Of a DNA stretch of 64,000 nucleotides, positions 35,396 to 45,627 are shown piece after piece (the stretch's first letter is position 1; each line of letters starts with the position of its first letter). Below the pieces are notes generated by a model. That model worked only from the letters and a program-made list of their open reading frames with translations, searched no databases and had not been told where the DNA came from. The stretch lies in contig JBAJFG010000071.1 of the NCBI GenBank assembly GCA_037903475.1, positions 2,314,001-2,378,000 of the forward strand, in the 5' to 3' direction. Origin of the DNA: Ancylostoma caninum (taxonomy: Eukaryota > Nematoda > Chromadorea > Rhabditida > Ancylostomatidae). Both the position numbers and the translations under genes were made by a program.

Positions 35396-36682
35396 GGGCT
35401 GGTAGTAAACCCCGCTGATGTCGTGAACTCTCAGCTGCCAACATGTCGTGACATTCTCCCTCACATCTGTCGCGAGATGTTCATGAACTTCCAGTGATAG
35501 AACATGCGTTCACGACGATGTCGCGACATAGTTGGCAACTAAGATCAATGACTTTCTCACGATGTGGTCGCGATCCACGTTCATGACCTCGTGTCATGAG
35601 GCGCAGACAGCCAAAGTTAGGGGAAATAGTGTGCGATTCAACGAGGTGCGATGTCGCGAACCTAAACGGAGTTCGTGGACGTCCAGTTCGTTGACAACGA
35701 TCAGACATCGGCACAGGCCCCTGGTCAAGATCAAAACGAAGTTTCTTTGAAACAGAGCAGATTTACGCAGCTCTCAAACCTTCGTCTACATCGCTTCTCT
35801 TTTATCCAGTTGCACCTCCACATACAAATCGATATTAAAACACAAAATGACTAGATCTCTAGGCATCCAAATCATATTGAGCGCCCTTTGGTCTTTTGAG
35901 AATATCTGCGAAGTAGATGATAAACAAGCCGTAAAAAGAATCCACAAAAAAGTGATCTTCATGGATTATCGACAAGGATGTCCTTTTTCAGCGCATAGAA
36001 GAATTAAGTAGCAGCTATGCGGCAAAAATGAGCGGGAAAATACAAAGAGAACACGAATCATGCAGAGCGGAAGTTTCATATACAACTGACACGAGGGACC
36101 TGTTCATTACTGCTTGAATTGCGTGTCTCGGCACGAATTTCAAAAAAGGATTTTTGCGAACTAAGGGAAGATTAAAAACACTTCGTTAAAAACACTGAAG
36201 TCCAGAATTCCTAGGATGATTCGAAATTTGCAGTGGAAGAGAAGAGAAGATTGTACTGTAACTGTCTGAAAAACCGCACCAAACTTATGCACCTAGCTAG
36301 AAATATATGGCGAGAAGGCCTCATACCTTCTCGAAGCTCATCTGTGACAGTTTTCCATTCAATGAGGAGGCATAAGCAAAGCGAGTTCCACATCCAAATT
36401 TGTCATAAAGTGGATACAAGCACTGCTATGGTTTTGCAAAAGGGTTGAAATGAACTGGGATCGAACCCGGCTTACATAGTAGTGCTTTTCATCTGCAATC
36501 ACGCTACCTGCTGCGCCATGATCACATGTTTTTCCTGCCGAAGGGTTCAGCAGATACACATTGATTCGCGAGACGCGCATCGATGTCGCGAGATTCTTGC
36601 GACATGTGTGCAGATGTTGCGAACCTGGTGCCAACGCGTTCGCATCTTGGCTGTCGCGACATGGGGGGTTTACTACCAGCCC
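35396..36682. mobile_element. 1.29-kb TIR element carrying a tRNA-like unit
   Basis: The left end GGGCTGGTAGTAAACCCC is the inverted repeat of the right end GGGGTTTACTACCAGCCC (with two extra G). The subterminal regions on both sides are filled with TGTCGCGACAT-like words in both orientations. No target duplication is visible. No transposase was seen; ORFs inside are short. Confidence 0.75.
36453..36526 (-). repeat. tRNA-related unit with intact box A and box B
   Basis: On the minus strand: box A TGGCGCAGCAGGTAGCG and box B GGTTCGATCCC with correct spacing. The T-arm has a mismatch and the acceptor stem does not pair, so it is more likely a SINE head or tRNA pseudogene than a tRNA. It lies near the right end of the surrounding TIR element. 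Confidence 0.65.
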
Positions 36683-36773
36683 TGAGGACAATGAAAATAT
36701 GCGAGCGAAGCGAGCACGATAAGAAGCCTGAGAGTCCGGCGTGAGCCGGACGATCAGGCTGGTTGACTGTTAA

Positions 36774-37108
36774 TTGGCACCTAATTGGAACCTGCAACTC
36801 AGGTTAAGATGGCGATTTCGGCCAAATTACTATCAACTCCGCAAACTACCACTAAAGGCGTACTTATTTGAAAAGGTTGTCTTCGGTATTGTTGACTCAG
36901 TCTTTTTGCAATTAAACGAATATCGGATAGTTTTGCAGATGTTAGATGAAATGTCAGATGAAGAAGTCAATTTATCCAAGGCCAATTGTGAATGACTGCT
37001 CATAGTGAGTGAAGAAGATGACGAACCTGATGCTGGTATCATCCATGATGCTGCCCACAGTTCAGATCAGGAAGAACAGGGAAATGAGAATGATGATGAC
37101 AAGTTCTA
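36774..37108 (+). pseudogene. Acidic ORF fragment, unassigned
   Basis: LQMLDEMSDEEVNLSK, then after one stop SEEDDEPDAGIIHDAAHSSD and an Asp/Glu-rich end. Acidic N-termini like this occur in piggyBac transposases, but nothing downstream (37480-38560) could be matched to the catalytic domain, so the link is not made. Its neighbour at 37179 is a MITE. Confidence 0.2.
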
Positions 37109-37178
37109 AACATCCAATAGATTTTTTGCCTATTCGTGAACAATGAAGTGCTCAATCTAATTGCCTGCGAAACCAATG

Positions 37179-37476
37179 TACAGTGGCGGACATGAGCATA
37201 GCAACAAACAGTCTTCTGTCCGTAACTTCTTTCAGAGCAAAGTTGGGCGCTTCCAATTTTTATATGTTTTGCAGATACGCATGTGATGCTGGCGCAAATA
37301 GATGCTTTCTTTCGAAAGAAATTAATGGATGAAATGAAATGAATGCATGAAACGAATCTGTTTGCGCCAACACCACATGCCTACCTGTAAAACATATGAA
37401 ATGAAGCCCCCAAATTGCTCTGTAAGAAGTTACGGACAGAAGACTATTTGTTGAAATACTTATGTCCGCTACTGTA
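37179..37476. mobile_element. Mariner-type MITE (298 bp)
   Basis: The termini TACAGTGGCGGACATGAG and, inverted, TACAGTAGCGGACATAAG start with CAGT next to a TA dinucleotide, the Tc1/mariner signature. The inverted repeats extend over about 65 bp with few differences. There is no coding capacity. Confidence 0.9.
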
Positions 37477-38761
37477 TACGGATTGACGAGGAGTCAGGCT
37501 TGGGTGTCAACAGATGAGTAATAAATGAAACAGATTCTTTGGCTGACTTCTTCAGCCTGACATAATGAACTTGCCAAAGCTCAGAGATTATTGAAGCATT
37601 TGACCGGCGCTCGGATTGGGAATTACAAGGGGTCACTTAAATTGCATAAACCCATAGAAGGTAAAAACAGCCGCTCATGCTGAACCGTTTCTTGTTAGAT
37701 CAGTATGTCAGTGGAATAATTTCGATACCAACTCATTCAGAAGCGATCTCGTTCATTACAGGCTCATCTAGTCGATCTCCTGCAGGCTGAGATATCAGGT
37801 CCGGTAGTAAAGTCCAAAATGTTGGCAGCCAACTGCTGCTACCATAACGTGAAGTCGCTGCTGCCATATTTTCAGAAGGATGCCAGCATCTTTCTATTCT
37901 TAAGCATGTGCCCTTACGTCCGACGCCAGTTTGTTGGCAGCAATGACCTCAGGGCTGCCGTCAGCTCGATTGCTCCCAACACGACCTGAGCCCAAAGCGG
38001 CAAGTCAGAAAATGAAGAGAGAACATGTAGAGGCGAGAGGGTGCCGACGCGAAAGCTCTGTCATGGTCGGGGGCATGACGGACGTCGCCATCTCTCTTAG
38101 CCTCCTTTTATATGGATTCACTCTGCTCACGACTGGAACTGGACATCATTCTGCCCATATCTGTCATAAAAAATGTATGATGAGCGTTCTTTTGTAGGAG
38201 GATATGAACTGACAGCGACATTAGTGACATATACGTTTCTAACTTGAAATATCCACTCGGATAACCGTGCAACATGCTGATGGTTCATTCTGGACCGCTT
38301 CTCCACTACTTGCAAACCCTGCGCCTCTCACTACCTGTACCTTTACCCTGTACCATTGTTACTACCTGGTCATTACTGGGTATTTCTTCACTACGTTTGA
38401 TACTGACTCTTTCCATATGTGCAGGGAGACTTAGCCTCGTGTATGATTTGTGGATCCACTGCAAGCATCACCTCCATGATTCGATGACCAACGTAGTCCT
38501 TGAACCGCTTCAAATGCACAATGGAATGAAAATTTTGACAGAACAGATAGTGTTATGATATGAACATTGTTAGCCAACAGAAGTCAAAACAACCTAGGAA
38601 TGTAACTCTCGGTTCGGGTCATCTTAGAGCTCCTCTTCACCGGGCAAGGTTGGCACCTTGAATACCGATGAAATTGCTCTATCCTATTCAACAAAATTGT
38701 CGTTTCAGTGAAATCGATGGGGAAATCTATGAAGGAAGACGTAAGTTATGCTCTGTATAAC
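37477..38761. other. Unassigned
   Basis: Several short plus-strand ORFs (37931-38197, 38274-38558) lack family motifs or linked splice sites. No RNA gene or repeat was recognised. Confidence 0.3.
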
Positions 38762-39234
38762 TTAAAGGCAGCAGGAGCTGAAAATTCTCGACTCTGAGCT
38801 GAGCTGCGGGTGGTGAAGTACAGACTCGGCACATCATAAATGTGAAACGAACACAGACAATGATGGCTTACCTGCAGAGAAAATGGAACATTTGTCGCGA
38901 ACACGCCTGGCCGTGTTCGTGCGCGGACGAGTTTTCCCCGGCGCGAAAGCCATTGCGGCGCGTGGTTTTGGCCGAGTCCCGCCATGAAACCCTGTGAATT
39001 GAATGCATTTCGTTTTCCCTTTGCGCCAAACCACGCACCGCAATGGCTTTTTGCGCCGGGGAAAACTCGTCCGCGCGCGAACACGGCCAGGCGTGTTCGC
39101 GACGAATGTTCCATTTTCTCTGCAGGTAAGCCATAATTGTCTGTGTTCGTTTCACATTTATGATGTGCTGAGTCTGTACTTCATCACCCACAGCTCAGCT
39201 CGGAGTCGAGGATTTCAGCTCCTGCTGCCTTTAA
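38762..39234. mobile_element. Palindromic TTAA MITE, copy 2 (473 bp)
   Basis: TTAAAGGCAGCAGGAGCTG to CAGCTCCTGCTGCCTTTAA, halves inverted over almost the whole length, TTAA on both sides. Near-identical to the copies at 2616, 43297 and 63502, so the family has amplified fairly recently. Confidence 0.9.
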
Positions 39235-39937
39235 AGCAAGGCATGGCTAATGGAAAAGTCGCGGAGTAGAGAGCATATAAAGATTGTTATCAGAATATTG
39301 GCCCTGTGAGCAAATAGAATGATTGGAGTGTGACTTCGTCTGCTCATGAAAGCCTTTTTTGAGCTTCTTCAATTCCATAGGAAAAAAACTGTCAAACTTT
39401 ACAAGGAATCCTTACGTTTGTCAAATTATGCACCAAACCTACGAAAAGAGGGTTAAAGGCAGTAGGCAAAATCTTCGAGTATTCGGTTTTTGTGGTTCCT
39501 AGGCCAGTTTGGCTCCCTAATTCCAGATACGAAACTTACAGATCAAAAAAACCCTCGGAAAAACCCTTTTCTGGGACCCCTCTTAACTGATTCGGACGAG
39601 ATGTCCGACGGCCCTCTCTCTCGCCAGAGAGGGCGCAGAGAAAATTTTTATCGATCGATAGCGCCCGTTCGCTGTCTCAGTTTTAGCTTCAATAAGTCAG
39701 TTTGTTTTCCCTCGGGGGTCCGTATCACTGCTATAGCACTTTTTGAGCAGATTTAACAAGAAGAGGTGTATTTTGATTACTGCTGTTATCGGCAATGTAT
39801 GTTCGCAGTGCAGAAACAGTCTTTCTCACAAAATAAGCTTTTCTCTTTCGCCGTTTCTTAGTATCATGGTAACTAATTGATGGGAAGCTGGAGACTGATT
39901 ATCAAAATATTTCGCTGCCCGATCTACAGTATATGAA

Positions 39938-40566
39938 TACTCAGGCATTCGGGCGCGAGTCCCGCCTGACAAAACGCCCCTTTTTTATTTTCGCGACAAA
40001 ATCCGGTGCACCGGCGGGAGACACTATTTTGGTTTTATTGCGGGATTGAGCGGAAAATATTGCAGGATTGTGATCGTCACGTACGCCTCCAGCGAGGGGT
40101 ATATAAGGGCATCAGTTTGTAGGTAGACCTCAGTCTACTTTCCGCCTCGGCGGAGAGTGGAGTCCTACGGGACTCGTCTGGCCCACTGAGGCCCGGTTGA
40201 AACCGTGGCCCGGTGCAGGAACCAGTCGAGATGCGTGGGGAGCGGTCGCGCGCAGATGCGGCTCGGATGCAGAAATGCGTCCTAATCCGCTAGTACCGGC
40301 CGACGTCGGCGGATGGAGTGCGTGCGCTCCTGAACTCGGCGCGCATTTTTGCTTCCTTGTGCTTTTCAGTTCCGGGACAAAATTCGATCTCCTCTATCAT
40401 GATGCTGGGTATCATCGTCGGGACAAAATCCGGTCTCCCGCCGGAGCTCGCGGGACAAAATCAGGATGTTGCGGGAGAAAAACGCCCAGTTTTTGATGAC
40501 TCCCGCTCACACTCGAGCGGGAGTCATGATTTTGTCAGGCGGGACTCGCGCCCGAATGTCTGAGTA
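39938..40566. mobile_element. Nested TA-flanked MITE (629 bp)
   Basis: The ends TACTCAGGCATTCGGGCGCG and, inverted, TACTCAGACATTCGGGCGCG continue through AGTCCCGCCTGACAAAA; a TA dinucleotide borders each end, suggesting a Tc1/mariner-type origin. The interior carries repeated CGGGACAAAAT words and an unusual TATA-led, stem-rich block at 40100-40300. Confidence 0.85.
40100..40108 (+). promoter_or_regulatory. TATA box inside the nested MITE
   Basis: GGGGTATATAAGGGC lies 25-35 bp ahead of a run of short stems (GTAGACCTCAGTCTAC; CCGCCTCGGCGG; GGCCCGGTTGAAACCGTGGCC). This looks like a core promoter driving a structured GC-rich RNA, but transcription is inferred only. Confidence 0.35.
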
Positions 40567-41124
40567 ACCACCTCCGTAATGTGATCGTGGAACACTCCCC
40601 CAAGGATAGACCCGTAAACCGTAGATCCAGGATCATCTGAAACGAAGAACTGGAGTGTTGAGCAACAGTACCTGAATGTTTAGGACACATACGCAAACTT
40701 GAGACGCATATGGTAGAGATCTCCCAGAAATGGATCAATCACAGTAGAGAGACGCTGCCACAATCAGTTTGGTATTTTCCAACGATGCTCCATCTCACAC
40801 CAATTCCACGCGCGAAATGGCAGCCGCAGGGTGGGCGGGGTGGGTACTGGAGGTGGGTTTGGGTACTGGATCTAAGGCGGATATCTCGCTTATTTCTGCT
40901 TTTTCGCTGAAACTTTGGCAGTTGCCGATGGAGTCGACCCGCTATCATAATCTAATGAGCACTCAAGCTCAGAGGTTTTGCCTGGACACTGCCTTTAAGC
41001 TGTAGTTGGTCCACAATGGAGTCAATTTGTAACAGTCAGTGTTTCTGATTTAGGGTCCCTGCTTCGGTGATCACATGGAGATCATTGCGCAGGAAGTTCT
41101 TAAGTAAAAGAAAGGAGGTTATAC

Positions 41125-42290
41125 TGAACATGACTGGCTGTCGCGAACCAGAGGCAAATAAAAAAAGGAATTCCGCATGGAATGCTGTAAGAGACGTTGT
41201 TTACCTCAAGTGCAAAAAAAGCACTGACGATGGAAATCAAAAGAGCATGGCTTCACAAAAAAGCGCAAATACGCAATATGATCACGAAGGAGAAAAGGTA
41301 CAAGATTACTATAGAAAATCCAGCAGCGAAGCCGTGCACATTAGTATTTTCAGCTATAGAAACGCTACAGGAGGTGGAATACAAATTGAAATTGAAAAAA
41401 CGATCGAGCGCCATAACCATGAAATGAGTGAGACTGATAAAGGAATCGCAAGAATGTTTGGAGAAGAGGCAATTTTTGGAGGCCTCAGAATTACTGAAAC
41501 TCCTGTCTCTGTGAGTTCCTCATATTTGTGCCCATCATCTAAAGAATCTATCTTTTCCATACACTCATGATCTCTCGTCCAGCAGTGGTGGAGACTCTAG
41601 AACTTCGCCAGTAGACGAATTTCCTTCAGAAAGCAAGAAAGCGGCTACAAAAAGGTGCAGGAGCATCGAGGCATTGGAAAAGGAGCTTGAAAATCTGCGC
41701 ACCTCTATTCTATAAATAATGTAGGAAGATCTGTATATTAGGCATATTGTATTTGTACGCCTTTCAAACTGCAGTTCGATAGTGATTCTGAAAGCTCGAC
41801 TGAAAAACTTGTTCCCAAAAAGACGAAGAACTTTTCTGATCGTGCCATTCTAGAGAAGCAGCAAGCTATGATCTGCGTTAGTTTCTCGCATCATATTATT
41901 AATGCAGATGTTTTTCAATGTTAACGCGTTTCCATTATCGTTAAAACAACAGTTTAGGCACAGGCGGTTGCCTGTGAAAATCAGGCAATGTTATACTCAA
42001 AAATGATGGAATTTTTCAACAAGGCCATCGAACGTATCGATAAAATTTTCAAGCCTCGCTCATCAAACGATGACCAGCAAGCATATGCTCAGGATTATAG
42101 TCCTCTTGAAGGAGACCCAAATTTGGCCGAATCGTACATATTGTTGTACATATCTAAATCATTTGTTGTTGGAACTGTCGTAGCTGATTTTTCTTTCTTT
42201 CTTTGTTTGTCCTTAGCTACGAATAAAATGTGTTTAGTGAATCAGCCCTTCTCGAAATCAATTACATTTTTATTTAACTCAATGCATTAA
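41125..42290 (+). pseudogene. Harbinger Myb/SANT-like accessory gene
   Basis: Pieces in order: KKRNSAWNAVRDVVYLKC, then after a shift at the A-run 41214-41220 EIKRAWLHKKAQIRNMITKE and KRYK, then back in the first frame ATGGGIQIEIEKTI. This is the layout of Myb/SANT-like proteins of PIF/Harbinger transposons (trihelix-like domain, then a TGGG motif). A plausible exon end follows with a short coiled coil (IEALEKELENLRTSIL, stop at 41713). Further candidate exons are 41773-41876 (FDSDSESSTEKLVPKKT, preceded by TTTCAAACTGCAG) and 41964 onward (AVACENQAMLYSKMMEFFN). The gene converges on the transposase. Two frameshifts argue that it is broken. Confidence 0.6.
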
Positions 42291-43089
42291 CAATGAAATT
42301 TCTAATGCTTCCCACATTCCTTGGTGGAAAGCGACACGTGGATTTTCGAGGACCAAGTTCTGTTTGTTTGCCGCAAACCATTGAGATCATAATGTTATGA
42401 TGGACGGCACATGCAACAACCACTTTGGTAGCTACTGTTGGTGTAAGGCATATCTTCGATCCCAGGATTGAGAAGCGCCTCTTCCAGCGCCCAAATGCGC
42501 ATTCCACCGGTACACGCATTCTTCTGTGCGATTTGTTATAACGAGGCTCTCCGCGTGTTGCGGCATTGCGGATGGGCGTAAGGACAGCATTTCCGTTGCG
42601 GAATCCTGAATCGCCCACTAGGCAATATCCTTTTTGCACACACCCATCATCGAAAGATTCTTTAATTTTCGATAGCGAGTAGACGGTCGAGTCGTGGACA
42701 GACTAAGGGTAGCCAGCGTTGACATACAAAAACTTTCCTCTGTAGTCAACGATTGCCAGTACATTCAGGGCTGTAAAACCCTTGCGGCAGTAAAACCACC
42801 AGCCACTTTCGTCTGGTCTTCTCAGCGGAGTACAGCATCCATCAATTGCTCCTATTATGTTTGGAAGTCGACACAATCTCGTGAATCCTCTGGCGATTCC
42901 ACGACAGTGAAGCGCATCGCTGGGTTTGAAATTTATAAACTTTTTGGTAATCACTGGGTGGTTCAACGCTGTTACGAATTCTGCTACGGCATTTGATATG
43001 GTTTTCTGTGAACATCCTATGCAGTCAGACAGGACTGTTTGGTGTGTGTTGCTTGTTAGGTACCGCAAGGCAGTAATCACCTGAAACAT
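42274..43089 (-). pseudogene. PIF/Harbinger transposase, one in-frame stop
   Basis: A single minus-strand frame runs 43089-42274 with only one TAG, at 42705-42703, in the position of the Gly in the family motif YPGSVHDS. Catalytic residues are all present: PNIIGAIDG (first Asp), YCLVGDSGF (second Asp) and RVPVECAFGRWKRRF (Glu). Helix-turn-helix-like SDCIGCSQKTISNAV lies near the start, and Y..RKGFTALNVLAIVD follows the first Asp. The first Met at 43089 sits beside a likely acceptor (TGTTTCAG), so an upstream exon probably exists (MNEQQLRRRCN at 43244 is a candidate). Length from the Met is 271 codons, short of a full transposase. It would cut and paste the element; the single stop makes it almost intact. 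Confidence 0.85.
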
Positions 43090-43296
43090 GAGATCTATTC
43101 GTGGTTATGCCGAATGGACCACACTTGAAAGCTATGTAGAAAATAATCTAACCTGATTTTCGTGCTCGACGCTCCAAGAAGGTGAGTTCTAGTCATTAAA
43201 GGAGAAACAAGATTACACCGTCTTCGTAGTTGCTGTTCATTCATTCTATACTTTTGTTGGAGTATCTTTTGATTCGATTCGAATAATCTAATTGGA

Positions 43297-43767
43297 TTAA
43301 AGGCAGCAGGAGCTGAAATTCTCGTCTCTGAGCTGAACTGCGGATGGTGAAGTACAGACTCAGGACATCATAAATGTAAAACGAACACAGACAATGATGG
43401 CTTACCTGCAGAGAAAATGGAACATTCGTCACGAACACGCCTGGCCGTGCTCGCGCTCGGACGAGTTTTCCCCGGCGCAAAAGCTATAGCGGTGCGTGGT
43501 TTGGGGCAAAGAGAAAACGAAATGCATTCAATTCACAGGATTTCATGGCGGGACTCGAACAAAACCACGCGCCGCAATGGCTTTCGCGCCGGGGAAAACT
43601 CGTCCGCGCACGAACACGGCCATGCGTGTTCGCGATGAATGTTCCATTTCCTCTGCAGGTAAGCCATCATTGTCTGTGTTCGTTTCACAGTTATGATGTA
43701 CTGAGTCTGTACTTCACCACCCGCAGCTCAGCTCAGAGTCGAGAATTTCAGCTCCTGCTGCCTTTAA
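43297..43767. mobile_element. Palindromic TTAA MITE, copy 3 (471 bp)
   Basis: Same structure and termini as the copies at 2616, 38762 and 63502, TTAA at both ends. It lies about 50 bp upstream of the candidate first exon of the Harbinger transposase. Confidence 0.9.
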
Positions 43768-45001
43768 GGCGGTGATAGCCCATGTTATCAGAACGCCTTC
43801 TTGGGCGCGGAAAGAGCATGAGCATGTCTAAAAATGGTTCTTCAATTTCTAGTATTGCATATGAAAGATTTATGTGCTTTTAAGAAAATGGCTGCTTACT
43901 CACTCATTTGAGTTAGAATCTGTCTCTCTCCTCACTTTTACACCTATACTAAATTTGAGGCTGCTGCAAGTGGCTTCGGCGATGACTGTAGACACGAACG
44001 AGATTAAGCTCGCAAGTAGAGAAGCTAGAAAATACACTCTTCAAAATAAATAATGAAGTGAAAGCACTCTCATGTAGAATTCGAACTGACGCATCATGTA
44101 CACTACTTGTCGGAAAAAAGGACGCACTGCGCTTGCGGTCTCATTGCGGCGCGGCCACAGAATCGCGGCGGGACCTATTCGATCCTCTCGCTAGGGGCTT
44201 GCTCTCTCCGCATACATCGTTTAGGTCCCACCATGTTTCTGCAGTCACGGAATCAGTCTCTGTATTCAACAAGGACTGTACTACTCGTTTTTCATCTAAT
44301 GTTCTTTCTTAGAAAATCTAGAGTATGTTTAATATCAATCCTTACCACAGGTCGCCAAGATTTAGGCAGGATTATTAAGTGCAGTGGTCCAGCAACCTTC
44401 TCCGAAGCTTGTAGCCGTGGAATGAATCAAACTAGCATCTAACACACTGCTGAGTGGGAATGAATTAGATGCCGCCGTTGATGGGAGCATGCTGAGAGCA
44501 AAGATGCCAACATTCCGGGAGCCCCTGCCTACATGGCGGCATCTCAACGTCACGTCACGGGGTACTTTACTACCGGCCCAGGCCAAGCTGAATGCCCTTC
44601 TACCGCTAAACTGCATCCATTCCTCTCCAGTTTGTATCACTAACAGACATTGGTTCGTGTTCGAGTTCTTCGAATTCTTTTTGTCGTTCTACTGCCCTTT
44701 ACGAACATGTAGGTTATTCACTCTGTGCGTTATGTCCCCCACCCCCCAGAATTTCTGCCCCTGGTATCTGGAGTTCTTCACTGGAGCTTCTCAAGGATTT
44801 GAAGTATTGACGGGCCACTGCCCTTCTGAATCGAGCGATCCGTCCCTCCTCCCCTAATCTTACCTCCACAAATAGTGGAGTGGCGTGGGTTACGTTGAAT
44901 TACCTTTTTTTCTATCTATAAAGTGAATGCCGAAATAGCGTTATATAATATGTGCAGAAAATTAACATGTGTGGTAGCTGTATACCCTTCTGAGAAAAAC
45001 G
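43768..45001. other. No gene supported
   Basis: ORFs on both strands at 44060-44860 lack family or splice support. GC-rich words near 44140-44230 (GGCGCGGCCACAG, GGCGGGACC) resemble MITE interiors. Confidence 0.3.
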
Positions 45002-45148
45002 ATGTCTCGTCCTGTTTTATCAGGCACTGCAACCGGAGAGCAATGGAGTAGTGGAATACAAGCAGTAGTGCATAGGCATACCGACATGATTAGCAAAACC
45101 TACTGTTGCAAGCTTATGAGTAGGATTAAGGGTCTCGAAAGCCGCGAT
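45002..45148 (+). CDS. Candidate first exon, function unknown
   Basis: ATG at 45002 opens MSRPVLSGTATGEQWSSG, then IQAVVHRHTDMISKTYC and LMSRIKGLESRD, ending in phase 0 at a consensus donor GAT|GTGAGT. A second coding-like stretch, 45251-45479 (KNQSDGRITEGEHNLHTLN to FIYYNF and a stop), follows an acceptor AACTTTAG but is out of phase by one base with this donor, so the two cannot be joined without another exon. Confidence 0.35.
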
Positions 45149-45627
45149 GTGAGTGTACGTTACGCGTTAGTGTACGTACGATTGATTTGTTCATACCATT
45201 GGAAGTCAAGTTTGCTGATCTGGAGTGGCAATAAAAAAAGAAAACTTTAGCAAAAATCAAAGTGACGGAAGGATCACAGAGGGTGAACACAACTTGCACA
45301 CCCTAAATCTGGGTGAAGTAGGTGGAGTTCGCTTTGGGTGCTGTTTCAGTGATTGTAGAAGCAGTCTTCCTTTCGACCACAGTGAGTTTCTTTCTAATCT
45401 AATTAACGCGATTCTATCACCATTCGATGCAAAATATAGAATAATTTCTGCCATCACCTTCATTTACTATAATTTTTAACATTTTTGAGAAGTAAGCAGA
45501 AAGATAGTGTTCCGAAACTGGGAGACATTTTCTTCTAATTAGGTCTTTCATTTGGAAAACAACAAACAAAAGGAGCATTTGTAAGTAGTGGGTGCTCATT
45601 TATCTACTCAGACAATGGAGCGGACTC

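Larger units (their letters stand above)
39453..40998. mobile_element. TTAA MITE, AGGCAGT..AGGCAAAA family (1.55 kb), with nested element
   Basis: The left end TTAAAGGCAGTAGGCAAAAT and the inverted right end TTAAAGGCAGTGTCCAGGCA, then AAACC, match apart from a 4-base indel. The middle 629 bp is a second element (39938-40566), so the original was about 0.9 kb. Confidence 0.6.

Noticed and set aside
36453..36526. Functional tRNA gene
   Set aside because: Box A and B are good but the acceptor stem does not pair and the T-arm has a mismatch; called a tRNA-related unit instead. The same applies to 18815-18887 and 58901-58972.
36774..38560. piggyBac transposase as source of the TTAA MITEs
   Set aside because: Only an acidic N-terminal-like stretch is present; no catalytic DDD motifs could be read in 37480-38560 in any frame.
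38746..39191. ORFs of 107-122 residues (and equivalents in the other palindromic MITEs)
   Set aside because: The same peptides appear on both strands and in all four copies because the element is a palindrome; no domain.
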